Assembly (NCBI GenBank): GCA_045592165.1
Contig: JAZNUG010000187.1
Location: forward strand, 1 to 15,592
Direction of reading: 5' to 3'
DNA from: SFEL01 sp045592165
GTDB lineage: Bacteria > Bacillota > Clostridia > Christensenellales > CAG-138
DNA length: 15,592 nucleotides
Under the pieces are notes generated by a model. The model was not told where the DNA came from and searched no databases. It worked only from the letters and a program-made list of their open reading frames with translations. Shown piece after piece: positions 1 through 6,118 of the stretch; positions within the stretch are counted from its first letter, which is position 1, and each line of letters opens with the position of its first letter. A program made the translations under genes and the position numbers.

Positions 1-1249
1 CTGCGGTGTTGCTGCGTGCACCCTTGTAGCGCCACTTGACTGTTCTGCCGGGATTTATGGAAAGCGTACCTGCCGCCTCGTCATACTGGGTATTCAGCTT
101 TATAAGGTACAGTATGCCGTTTTCACCGGGATATATGAGGGTATCTGTTTCCGCATCCACCAGAGCGGAGCTGTCAAAATATGAGAGTTCCCTGAGACGG
201 AAGGGATCCTTATAACCAAACTCGTACATTATGGATCCATCCACAAGGCTGATTATAAAAGCATGGGAGGAATCCTTGCCCTCTGTGGGGCTGTCATCGC
301 CGGAACCAAGGTACATTATTGGATAACCTCTGGGATCCAGCGCACCTGCGCCCTTGAAGGGGAAGCCCAGGTTTATGGATGGACGGGTCTGCTGGCCGCT
401 TTCCAGATCAAGGAAGTATATATGGCCGTCCATGGTGGCGTATATTACCTCCACCAGACCTTCCTTTGCCTTGGCCCAGTCGTACATATTCATTATACGC
501 TTGGTGCTTTCCGGCCATCTTACGATAAGGGGCTGACCTGTCCAGCCGCAGCCGGTCCAGCTTCCGCCGCCGGAGTATGCCATCTTGCTCATGCTGCCTA
601 CGGTGAAGGTCCAGGGAGTGGTGCTGAACTTCTTGGCGGTCATGGATACGGTACCGTATGCGGCGTTGTCGCGGAAGTTATTGCCGCGGAAGGAAATAAC
701 GCCCTCAACATCGGTGTATTCGTAACCCTCGCCGAAATCTATGGTCTCAGCCGCAACGTATGCGCCGGGATCCATCACATTACCATCCACCTCAACGGCA
801 GTCTGCAGGCCAAAGTCCGCAGGGGTAGTGCCGCTGACAGCATAGGGGGCAAATTCCGGAAGGGGTGTGGGCGTGGGCATAGGAGTGGGAGTAGGTTCGG
901 GATCATCCTGAGAGAATATGCTGCCGCCGTCATTCTTTTTGCCGAAGAGACGCTTAAAGAAGCCCTTCTTTTCCTCCTCGGGCTGTTCTTCAGGCTGTTC
1001 TGCCGGCTGTTCTCCGGACATTTCCTCAGTGGGCACCTCGCTCAGCTCGTCATCCTTGCCGAAAAGACGGCCGATAAAGCCCACCTTTTCTCCCTCGGGA
1101 GCGGGCTCCTTATCTTTATTTACAATACCGGATACCAGCAATACAATGCCGGTAATTATGGCCGCAACCACCAGCAGCGCAAACGCTATACGCAGCGCAT
1201 TACGCAGTTTCCTGTATTTTTTGCTTCTTCTCCTGCGCCGTTTTGCCAT
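1..1249 (-). CDS. Membrane-anchored PQQ-like beta-propeller protein, C-terminus cut off
   Basis: The reading frame stays open from an ATG at 1249 to the window edge, giving 416 codons with the C-terminus missing. Residues 1-20 are strongly basic, followed by one hydrophobic segment (about 19-41), so the bulk should be extracytoplasmic. Residues 45-135 are a low-complexity acidic and Pro/Thr linker (EQPEEQP, PTPTPMPTPTP) that holds two copies of a GFxxRLFGK motif at about 57-65 and 96-104. From about residue 183 the sequence (FRGNNFRDNAAYGT, then WTGQPLIVRWP, YATMDGHIYFLDLESG, GALDPRGYPIMYLGSG) resembles the PQQ-binding-like beta-propeller proteins common in Clostridia. That is family recognition from memory; the substrate is unknown. 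The ATG follows a GAGG Shine-Dalgarno with about 9 nt spacing. A wall- or surface-associated role is inference. Confidence 0.8.
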   Translation of the reverse strand, partial: MAKRRRRRSKKYRKLRNALRIAFALLVVAAIITGIVLLVSGIVNKDKEPAPEGEKVGFIGRLFGKDDELSEVPTEEMSGEQPAEQPEEQPEEEKKGFFKRLFGKKNDGGSIFSQDDPEPTPTPMPTPTPLPEFAPYAVSGTTPADFGLQTAVEVDGNVMDPGAYVAAETIDFGEGYEYTDVEGVISFRGNNFRDNAAYGTVSMTAKKFSTTPWTFTVGSMSKMAYSGGGSWTGCGWTGQPLIVRWPESTKRIMNMYDWAKAKEGLVEVIYATMDGHIYFLDLESGQQTRPSINLGFPFKGAGALDPRGYPIMYLGSGDDSPTEGKDSSHAFIISLVDGSIMYEFGYKDPFRLRELSYFDSSALVDAETDTLIYPGENGILYLIKLNTQYDEAAGTLSINPGRTVKWRYKGARSNTA

Positions 1250-1289
1250 TATGACATACCTCGCCTAATATACATTAAAGTTATTTCAT

Positions 1290-1318
1290 ATTATACTTCA
1301 ATTCCCATAAAGCTACAA
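1290..1318 (-). promoter_or_regulatory. Sigma-A promoter for the beta-propeller gene
   Basis: On the minus strand TTGTAG (1313-1318) and TATAAT (1290-1295) are separated by 17 bp. They lie about 40 nt upstream of the beta-propeller start codon. The -10 is perfect consensus and the -35 matches at 4 of 6 positions. Confidence 0.6.
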
Positions 1319-1566
1319 GCTTAGGGGAATAAGTTTACAGTTTCGCAGAAAAATGCACCATATTTCTAAAAATCAATCCCTCGATGATACCGCATAGTTC
1401 TCTGCTTTTTCTATTTCTCAGGGATTGTCTAAGGTCGCAACCCTTGACTTTTATTCCGGCTTCGGCGGCATGTACGGCGAAACGGATGAAAACCGCAGGT
1501 TTTCTTTCCCTGCAGGCTTTCCCGCCCGGGAGCCGCTTGCGGCGAGAGGGAAAGTCTGTAATTCTC

Positions 1567-1591
1567 AAAAAAGTCCCATCAGGACTTTTTT
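1567..1591. terminator. Symmetric intrinsic terminator downstream of the 64-aa gene
   Basis: A perfect 10-bp stem AAAAAAGTCC/GGACTTTTTT closes a 5-nt loop, so each strand ends the stem in a run of six T. It could stop transcription of the small membrane gene (stop at 1721, minus strand). It sits about 130 bp beyond that stop, and the longer 1602-1647 hairpin, which has no T run, comes first. Confidence 0.55.
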
Positions 1592-1601
1592 GGTGCGCTG
1601 C

Positions 1602-1647
1602 GCGCTATTGCAAAAGCACCGCTGACGCGGTGCTTTCACAATGGCGC
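1602..1647. repeat. 46-nt near-perfect hairpin
   Basis: GCGCTATTG (1602-1610) pairs with CAATGGCGC (1639-1647) with one G-T wobble. After a 2x2 internal loop, AAAGCACCGC (1613-1622) pairs perfectly with GCGGTGCTTT (1627-1636) around a TGAC loop. It has 19 base pairs in total. No T run follows on either strand, so a role as a simple intrinsic terminator is doubtful. Confidence 0.6.
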
Positions 1648-1720
1648 ATATTGAATTATTGTTTTTTGCCCTTTTCAAGCAAAACTTTATAACGGAATAA
1701 TGAGTGCTCTGCCCTTCGCC

Positions 1721-1915
1721 TTAGGCGGCCTTTGCTTCCTTCTCAAGGGTGCATACATAGAGCTTATTGCGGGGCACAGCGGTCATTGCGGCGCGGCGGG
1801 CCTTTATAGCCTCGCGGCGGCGCCTATCGGCTGCCTGCTTTGCAGCAACGGCGCCCATGGTACCGATGATGATTCCGGGGATCATGAAGGTGAAGAACAG
1901 ACCAAAGTAATTCAT
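1721..1915 (-). CDS. Small basic membrane protein, 64 aa, unknown function
   Basis: I do not recognise this family. The protein has one N-terminal hydrophobic segment (about residues 4-26, FGLFFTFMIPGIIIGTMGAVAA), then a very basic helix-like stretch (about 27-43, with RRRRE and KARR) and a polar tail. The positive-inside rule would put the N-terminus outside and the tail in the cytoplasm. The case for a real gene is strong: AGGAGGT lies 5 nt before the ATG, and a perfect consensus promoter lies about 85 nt upstream. It is divergent from the XRE/S24 regulator gene and plausibly controlled by it (inference). A small stress or toxin-like membrane peptide is possible, but nothing in the sequence proves it. 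Confidence 0.7.
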   Translation of the reverse strand: MNYFGLFFTFMIPGIIIGTMGAVAAKQAADRRRREAIKARRAAMTAVPRNKLYVCTLEKEAKAA

Positions 1916-1999
1916 AATGTACCTCCTGGATTTATATCTCCTGCGGAAACGTGTTTTTCAGCGTTTTCGCGTCAAAGTGTCTTGTTAGGTTACATTTGC

Positions 2000-2028
2000 A
2001 TTATAGTATCTTTTCCAGATACTGTCAA
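2000..2028 (-). promoter_or_regulatory. Perfect consensus sigma-A promoter for the 64-aa gene
   Basis: On the minus strand TTGACA (2023-2028) and TATAAT (2000-2005) both match consensus exactly, with the ideal 17-bp spacing. Transcription would start near 1993, leaving a leader of about 78 nt. A promoter this strong suggests a need for repression, and an inverted repeat fills its spacer. Confidence 0.85.
2005..2023. promoter_or_regulatory. 19-bp inverted-repeat operator inside the promoter spacer
   Basis: AGTATCT-N5-AGATACT is a perfect 7-bp inverted repeat that fills the interval between the -35 and -10 of the minus-strand promoter. Bound protein there would block RNA polymerase. The natural candidate is the XRE/S24 protein encoded divergently next door, since dimeric XRE repressors bind short inverted repeats. 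The protein-site match is inference. Confidence 0.65.
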
Positions 2029-2042
2029 TACCGTTTTCGGTA
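2029..2042. promoter_or_regulatory. Second inverted repeat in the divergent intergenic region
   Basis: TACCG-TTTT-CGGTA is a perfect 5-bp inverted repeat directly upstream of the minus-strand -35 and about 21 bp upstream of the plus-strand -35. It differs in sequence from the 2005-2023 repeat. It could bind another regulator, or be chance. Confidence 0.35.
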
Positions 2043-2063
2043 CTATTGTGGCATTATTTTAAC

Positions 2064-2092
2064 TTGATTTGTATTTCTTTTTAGGATACAAT
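2064..2092 (+). promoter_or_regulatory. Sigma-A promoter for the XRE/S24 regulator
   Basis: TTGATT (2064-2069) and TACAAT (2087-2092) are separated by 17 bp, with a start expected near 2099 and a leader of about 38 nt. The interval carries a degenerate GTATTT...GGATAC pair with 7-nt spacing, loosely like the GTATCT/AGATAC half-sites of the opposite promoter, so autoregulation is conceivable. Confidence 0.65.
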
Positions 2093-2136
2093 AGATTCAG
2101 ATAATTACAGGGCCTATGCCCGGAAGGAGCGCCGCA

Positions 2137-2766
2137 ATGAACAGACTGCGCGAGCTTAGAAAACAGCACGGCCTTACTCAGGACGATATGGGGCAGCAGC
2201 TTGGAGTTCAGAAGGCTGCCATATGCAAATACGAAACAGGCCGCGTACCCATTCCAAACGAGGCCATAATGCAGCTGTGCGATATGTTTGACGTCACTGC
2301 GGACTATCTGCTGGGCCGCGATACCGTAACCACCCACTTCATCCAGCCCACTTCGGTCTCCTCTATGTTCATGCCCATAACGGATACCGTGGGCGTTCCC
2401 CTTGTGGGCCGCGTCCATGCCGGTCTTCCCATACTGGCTGACGAAAACATATCCGAATACATACCCCTTCCCTCTTCCGATGTTATCGCCGGCGAATACT
2501 TCTATATGGAAGTTGAAGGCGACTGCATGACGGGCGAATTCATCCCGGAAGGCGCGCTGGTATTGGTACGCATGCAGAGCAGGGTGGAAAACGGTCAGAT
2601 CGCTGTGGTCCGCATTGAGGATGAAGTGCTGCTCCGCAAGGTAAAATGGATGCAGAATCATCTGGTGCTTATACCTTCCAATCCCAAATATGAGCCTATG
2701 ATAGTCTCCGGCGGGGATGTTGAAATAATCGGCCGTGTTCTGGAAGTTCGAATCAGAGGACTGTAA
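2137..2766 (+). CDS. XRE-type transcriptional regulator with S24/LexA-like C-terminal domain
   Basis: This 209-aa protein has an N-terminal helix-turn-helix domain (about 1-60: LRKQHGLTQDDMGQQLGVQKAAICKYE, ending in FDVTADYLLG). Its C-terminal S24 domain (about 85-209) resembles LexA and phage CI-type repressors. Ala95-Gly96 in GRVHAGLP sits where LexA is cut. Aligned without gaps to E. coli LexA, the catalytic Ser119 falls on Cys130 (VEGDCM) and Lys156 on Arg167 (EVLLRK), with Lys168 next to it. Self-cleavage may therefore be altered or lost. I chose the ATG at 2137 because AAGGAG precedes it by 7 nt; an in-frame ATG at 2116 lacks such a site. It probably represses the divergent 64-aa gene and perhaps itself. 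No phage genes lie nearby. Confidence 0.85.
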   Translation: MNRLRELRKQHGLTQDDMGQQLGVQKAAICKYETGRVPIPNEAIMQLCDMFDVTADYLLGRDTVTTHFIQPTSVSSMFMPITDTVGVPLVGRVHAGLPILADENISEYIPLPSSDVIAGEYFYMEVEGDCMTGEFIPEGALVLVRMQSRVENGQIAVVRIEDEVLLRKVKWMQNHLVLIPSNPKYEPMIVSGGDVEIIGRVLEVRIRGL

Positions 2767-2785
2767 TCAAATCATCAAAAAATAA

Positions 2786-2820
2786 AAGAGACGCATACAT
2801 TCTGCGTCTCTTGTCTTTTA
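2786..2820 (+). terminator. Intrinsic terminator of the XRE/S24 gene
   Basis: AAGAGACGCA (2786-2795) and TGCGTCTCTT (2803-2812) form a perfect 10-bp stem with a 7-nt loop, followed by the T-rich TGTCTTTTA. It begins 20 nt after the stop codon. Confidence 0.8.
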
Positions 2821-2839
2821 TCCCGCCCGGTGTTATGTT
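2811..2839 (+). promoter_or_regulatory. Possible promoter for the kinase-like gene
   Basis: TTGTCT (2811-2816) and TATGTT (2834-2839) are 17 bp apart, about 46 nt upstream of the kinase-like start codon. The match is moderate and overlaps the preceding terminator, but a terminator upstream means this gene needs its own promoter. Confidence 0.4.
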
Positions 2840-2884
2840 TAAAGCAGTACAAGCAATATAACCTATATATAAGGATACATCATC

Positions 2885-3424
2885 ATGGATAAAACCATCA
2901 CCGTTATGGATAAGGAATATTCCGTTATCCGTCTCCTGGGCAAGGGCAAGGGGGGATATTCTTATCTCGTCTGCCGGGAGGGTCTGCAGTATGTCATCAA
3001 GCAGATACATCATGAGCCCTGCGACTATTATCAGTTCGGTGATAAACTGGCATCAGAGCTGCGGGATTACGAAAAGCTCAGCGCCATAGGCATACCCATG
3101 CCCCGGCTGCTTGAGGCGGATACCGCCAATGAGCGCATACTCAAGGAATACATTCAGGGCGATACCGTGTTTGATATGGTGCTGAAGGATTCCCTGCCGG
3201 ACTGCTGCATTGAGCAGGTGCAAAGCATGTGCGCCCTGCTGTATACGGCAAACACAAACATAGACTACTTCCCCACAAACTTTGTCCTGCAGGATAATAC
3301 CCTCTATTATATAGATTACGAATGCAACGACTATACAGAGAGATGGAACTTTGAAAACTGGGGGATAAACTACTGGTCAAAAACCCCTCAGTTTATAGAC
3401 TACGTCAACAACCGCGCCAGATAA
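2885..3424 (+). CDS. Compact protein-kinase-fold protein
   Basis: At 179 aa this is much shorter than a eukaryotic-type Ser/Thr kinase (about 260 aa for the domain alone), yet the core elements can be read in order. They are a glycine-rich loop (LLGKGKGGYS, 17-26), an ATP-site lysine (YVIK, Lys39), a possible partner Glu58, a hinge-like KEYIQGDTV (87-95), a catalytic-loop equivalent NIDYFPTN with Asp127 and Asn132, and a metal-binding Asp144 in YYIDYE replacing DFG. This pattern fits the small RIO/Bud32-like or aminoglycoside-phosphotransferase-like kinases. Substrate and role are unknown. AAGGA lies 9 nt before the ATG. The gene stands alone between two terminators. Confidence 0.7.
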   Translation: MDKTITVMDKEYSVIRLLGKGKGGYSYLVCREGLQYVIKQIHHEPCDYYQFGDKLASELRDYEKLSAIGIPMPRLLEADTANERILKEYIQGDTVFDMVLKDSLPDCCIEQVQSMCALLYTANTNIDYFPTNFVLQDNTLYYIDYECNDYTERWNFENWGINYWSKTPQFIDYVNNRAR

Positions 3425-3432
3425 TACAAATC

Positions 3433-3471
3433 AAACCGGCCTGTGCATGCCTGCATGGCCGGTTTTTCCTT
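3433..3471. terminator. Terminator between convergent genes
   Basis: AAACCGGCC (3433-3441) pairs with GGCCGGTTT (3457-3465), followed by a T-rich tail on the plus strand. It ends the kinase-like transcript. It may also serve the convergent DUF4363 gene, whose stop codon begins one base beyond it, though the minus-strand tail is weak. Confidence 0.75.
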
Positions 3472-3876
3472 TTAAAATATCTCGTATATATCCGCATTCT
3501 CAACATCAGTCATATGCTCCAGTACCTGCTGCAGCTGATTCAGCTCGCATATAAGGTTGTCGCTCTGTCCCAGCCTTACAAGATCACGGCTGCAGTTTAT
3601 GCTGCATTGTATTGCATCTATATTGTCATGATGGGAGATCAGCTTAAGCTTATCCTGTTTGAGCTGAACTTCGGCATATATATCTTCTATGAAGTCCGCG
3701 GCCTGTTCCATATCTCCCATCATCACAGCATCCTTTGCCTGCTGTATATTCTCCCCCATGGATCGCTCCAGCTGTCTCATATACCGTGACGGCGCAACAA
3801 AGGTAAAAATCAGCGCCGCAACCGCCGCCGCGCCCGCTATGACGCTTACTATGGAATGACTCCTTCCCCTGCTCAT
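3472..3876 (-). CDS. DUF4363 family membrane-anchored protein
   Basis: The 134-aa product has a short basic N-terminus, one hydrophobic segment (about residues 8-28) and a helical, acidic C-terminal domain with regularly spaced leucines. Length, architecture and position directly after a DUF421 gene match DUF4363, a family of unknown function that often accompanies DUF421 in spore-forming Firmicutes (from general knowledge). Its ATG overlaps the upstream stop codon by 4 nt (ATGA), which implies translational coupling. A GGGGGAG Shine-Dalgarno precedes the start by 5 nt. Confidence 0.75.
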   Translation of the reverse strand: MSRGRSHSIVSVIAGAAAVAALIFTFVAPSRYMRQLERSMGENIQQAKDAVMMGDMEQAADFIEDIYAEVQLKQDKLKLISHHDNIDAIQCSINCSRDLVRLGQSDNLICELNQLQQVLEHMTDVENADIYEIF

Positions 3877-4586
3877 TTCTTCTCCCCCATATCCAGGAAT
3901 ACCACTCTTCCTCCCCAGCGCTCCTTAGCCTGCATATGAAGGGTATTTTCGCTGACAAAGGCAAAAAGCAGCTGTCCCGCATCCTTCACCCCTGCGGCAG
4001 GCAGCTTGGAGGTCAGCCACTTTTCATCATAGCCTGCCTGCCTGAGGGCGTATTTATGCACCTTGCCGTCCTGCACCACCATAAAGGGCGGAACGGCCTT
4101 CGGCGGTTCCAATGACAGTGACTCATATGTAACCTGCTGCTGGGCTCCTTTGAGCAATACGGATAATTCTCCGTTTGTTTCAAGTATTGCGTATTCCACA
4201 TCCCCGATGCTGAATGTACCGGATGTTCTCAGCTGCTCCATAAGGTCATTGAGGGTATACCTTGCATCCCGCAGGGAGTTTTCCTGCACCTGTCCCTTGG
4301 CTATCATCAGCAGCGGCCGCCCGCACATAACATACCTGAACCCTTCCCATTTCATGGACAGCCACGCCACCCCCTTCTGCACCAGAAACAGCGTAAGTAT
4401 AGGCACAACCCCATAAGCAAGGGGCATACCCATATCCGATGCGGGCATGGATGCAAGGTCCGCAACGAGCAGGGTGGTTATAAGGTCAAAGGGCTGCAGG
4501 TCTGACAGCTGCCGCTTGCCCGTCAGCCGTATCACCATAAACACCAGAACATAAAGAAGCACCGAGCGAATAAAAAGTATCAGCAT
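3873..4586 (-). CDS. DUF421 / YetF-like membrane protein
   Basis: This 237-aa protein has hydrophobic segments at about residues 2-20, 34-50 and 55-75, followed by a soluble DUF421 domain (LNDLMEQLRTSGTFSIGDVEYAILETNGELSVL, about 112-144). The N-terminal RLTGKRQLSDLQPFDLITTLLVADLA is characteristic of the YetF/YdfS group. In Bacilli some members are tied to spore properties; the biochemical function is unsettled. No clear Shine-Dalgarno precedes the ATG at 4586, but the start agrees with the usual family N-terminus. A perfect palindrome CGGATATCCG lies at 4601-4610. It forms a two-gene unit with the DUF4363 gene. Confidence 0.85.
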   Translation of the reverse strand: MLILFIRSVLLYVLVFMVIRLTGKRQLSDLQPFDLITTLLVADLASMPASDMGMPLAYGVVPILTLFLVQKGVAWLSMKWEGFRYVMCGRPLLMIAKGQVQENSLRDARYTLNDLMEQLRTSGTFSIGDVEYAILETNGELSVLLKGAQQQVTYESLSLEPPKAVPPFMVVQDGKVHKYALRQAGYDEKWLTSKLPAAGVKDAGQLLFAFVSENTLHMQAKERWGGRVVFLDMGEKK

Positions 4587-4621
4587 AGGATTATGATGTG
4601 CGGATATCCGGCCGAATAAAC

Positions 4622-4646
4622 AAAAAAGAAGCCGAAGCTTCTTTTT
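4622..4646 (-). terminator. Terminator after hemZ
   Basis: AAAAAGAAGC (4623-4632) and GCTTCTTTTT (4637-4646) form a perfect 10-bp stem with a 4-nt loop, just past the hemZ stop codon. On the minus strand the stem ends in a run of six T. It closes the long housekeeping operon and separates it from the DUF421 gene. Confidence 0.8.
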
Positions 4647-4657
4647 GCTGTGTTTTA

Positions 4658-6118
4658 TTATTTTGAATACAGGCTGCGCTTTTCCTCCGCAACCGCATCC
4701 ACCTTGGCAATATACGTGGCCACATCCTTTGGATTGGGTATACGCTCAACACGGCATTCGCCGTCAAATATGCGCTTTGTCATGGAGCCTGCACCGTGGG
4801 CCATGATGGATACGGTTTCCTCCATCATATCGATATTGTACATACACTCGGTGCCCGGCTTTGCATAGCCCACGTTTTCCAGATTGCCCCGCATATACTT
4901 CTGGCGGTACATATAATATGGCTTCATGCCCATATCTGCCGCCGCCTGCATGCCTGCGTCCACCATTGCTTCCGCTTCCTCAGCATCCGGCAATGAGTAT
5001 TCGTCCAGCATTCCCTTAAGCCTGGATGATCGCTTTATTGCAAGGGTATGCACCGTAAGATTATCCGGATCAAGCTTTTTTATCTGCTCAAGGGTGTGCT
5101 TCACATCCTCAAGGGTTTCTCCCGGCAGACCTGCAATAACATCCATGTTTATGCTGTCAAAGCCCAGCTCCCGGGCATCGCAATATGCCCTGACTATCTC
5201 CTCTGGGCTATGGCTGCGTCCCACCAGTTCAAGGGTGCGTCCGCACATGGTCTGGGGATTGATGGATATGCGTCCCGCTCCCATTGCACGGATAATCTTA
5301 AGCTTTTCTTTTGTAATGGTATCCGGCCTGCCCGCCTCAACGGTAAACTCGCCGCCGCATCCGCCGTACTGCTCAAGGGCATATTCCAGCACTTCCTTAA
5401 GCTCATCCTCGGTAAGAACGGTGGGGGTGCCGCCGCCCATATACATGCTGCGGATATGATAGCCGCTGTCCCTGAGAATTGCTGCGCCAAGGCGAATGTC
5501 CTTCTTCAGCGCATCAATATAGGCCACCATATCGGTCTTTTTGGTGCGAACCTCTGAAAGGAAGGAACAATAAAGGCATCTTGTACGGCAGAAGGGTATG
5601 CCGATGTAAACATCCGCACCGCTGCCAATGTTTTCCATAAAGGGGCGCTGTATTTCCACTATTTCCTTTGCAAGGGTCAGCTTCTGGGGGGATACGTCAA
5701 ATTCCTCCCCCATAAAACGGAGGGCTTCCGCCTCGCCCTTTTCCTCAATCAGCTCGCGCAGCAGCCTTGTGGGGCGAATACCCGTAAGGGAGCCCCAGGG
5801 AAGATTTGCTCTGAATACCCTGCCCACGGCACGGAAAACGCCGATCTTCAGGCAGCGCTTCAAGTACCGCTTCTGCACAAGCTCGCCGCCATCCACGGCG
5901 GGATGGACGTAAACGTATTCGCTTTGCCCATCGGGGGCAATACAGCGGCACACAGCCCTCCAATCCTCGCCAAGCTCCATAACGGCAGAAATGAATATCT
6001 CATCTCCCAGCCTTTGATTTTGCTGGGCGGGAACAACTTCTTCCATATGCAGATAAAGCCTTACAACATCCGCAATGTCATTCAAAAACTCCGGATGATC
6101 CGTGTATATCCTTACCAT
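4658..6118 (-). CDS. hemZ: Radical SAM coproporphyrinogen dehydrogenase HemZ
   Basis: At 486 aa the protein has the HemZ layout: an N-terminal domain of about 165 residues unlike HemN, then a radical SAM domain. The cluster motif CxxxCxxC is intact (Cys177, Cys181, Cys184 in PFCRTRCLYCSF), followed by the SAM-binding GGGTPT and the DVIAGLPGET segment. Family members use SAM and a 4Fe-4S cluster for oxygen-independent oxidation of coproporphyrinogen; the exact role of HemZ paralogues is less certain than that of HemN. The start overlaps the 3' end of the MBL gene by 7 nt, and AGGTG lies 5 nt before the ATG. The next minus-strand gene beyond the terminator is DUF421; hisS and aspS, which often follow hemZ in Clostridia, are not in this window. 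Confidence 0.9.
   Translation of the reverse strand: MVRIYTDHPEFLNDIADVVRLYLHMEEVVPAQQNQRLGDEIFISAVMELGEDWRAVCRCIAPDGQSEYVYVHPAVDGGELVQKRYLKRCLKIGVFRAVGRVFRANLPWGSLTGIRPTRLLRELIEEKGEAEALRFMGEEFDVSPQKLTLAKEIVEIQRPFMENIGSGADVYIGIPFCRTRCLYCSFLSEVRTKKTDMVAYIDALKKDIRLGAAILRDSGYHIRSMYMGGGTPTVLTEDELKEVLEYALEQYGGCGGEFTVEAGRPDTITKEKLKIIRAMGAGRISINPQTMCGRTLELVGRSHSPEEIVRAYCDARELGFDSINMDVIAGLPGETLEDVKHTLEQIKKLDPDNLTVHTLAIKRSSRLKGMLDEYSLPDAEEAEAMVDAGMQAAADMGMKPYYMYRQKYMRGNLENVGYAKPGTECMYNIDMMEETVSIMAHGAGSMTKRIFDGECRVERIPNPKDVATYIAKVDAVAEEKRSLYSK

Larger units (their letters stand above)
1421..1650. repeat. Gene-free stretch dense in inverted repeats (candidate structured RNA or dispersed repeat)
   Basis: The gap 1250-1720 has no convincing gene. 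This part holds a chain of hairpin-forming repeats: AAAACC/GGTTTT (1489-1503); CTTTCCC/GGGAAAG (1517-1554) enclosing GCCGC-TT-GCGGC; AAAAAAGTCC/GGACTTTTTT (1567-1591); and a 46-nt hairpin at 1602-1647 with a 10-bp inner stem and a 9-bp outer stem containing one G-T pair. The open frames on both strands (77 aa at 1335-1568 minus, 102 aa at 1384-1692 plus) run straight through the hairpins and look like no family I know. A structured RNA, a MITE-like repeat or stacked terminators are all possible. Confidence 0.5.

Noticed and set aside
263..1324. Open frame of 353 aa on the plus strand
   Set aside because: It is the complement of the beta-propeller gene. The minus frame has the basic N-terminus, transmembrane helix, Pro/Thr linker and recognisable domain; the plus frame resembles no family.
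1335..1568. 77-aa open frame on the minus strand (and overlapping plus frames at 1384-1692 and 1425-1625)
   Set aside because: It passes through several perfect inverted repeats, has no convincing ribosome-binding site and resembles no protein family. It is treated as part of the structured non-coding stretch.
2005..2042. Canonical LexA (SOS) box of the Bacillus GAAC-N4-GTTC type
   Set aside because: Neither inverted repeat in the divergent region matches GAAC-N4-GTTC, so control by a standard LexA is not supported.
2059..2661. 200-aa open frame on the minus strand
   Set aside because: Antisense to the XRE/S24 regulator, whose domains and start signals are clear.
2137..2766. Prophage or mobile element anchored on the S24 repressor
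   Set aside because: No integrase, phage structural gene or attachment-like repeats occur in the window, and the flanking genes are chromosomal.
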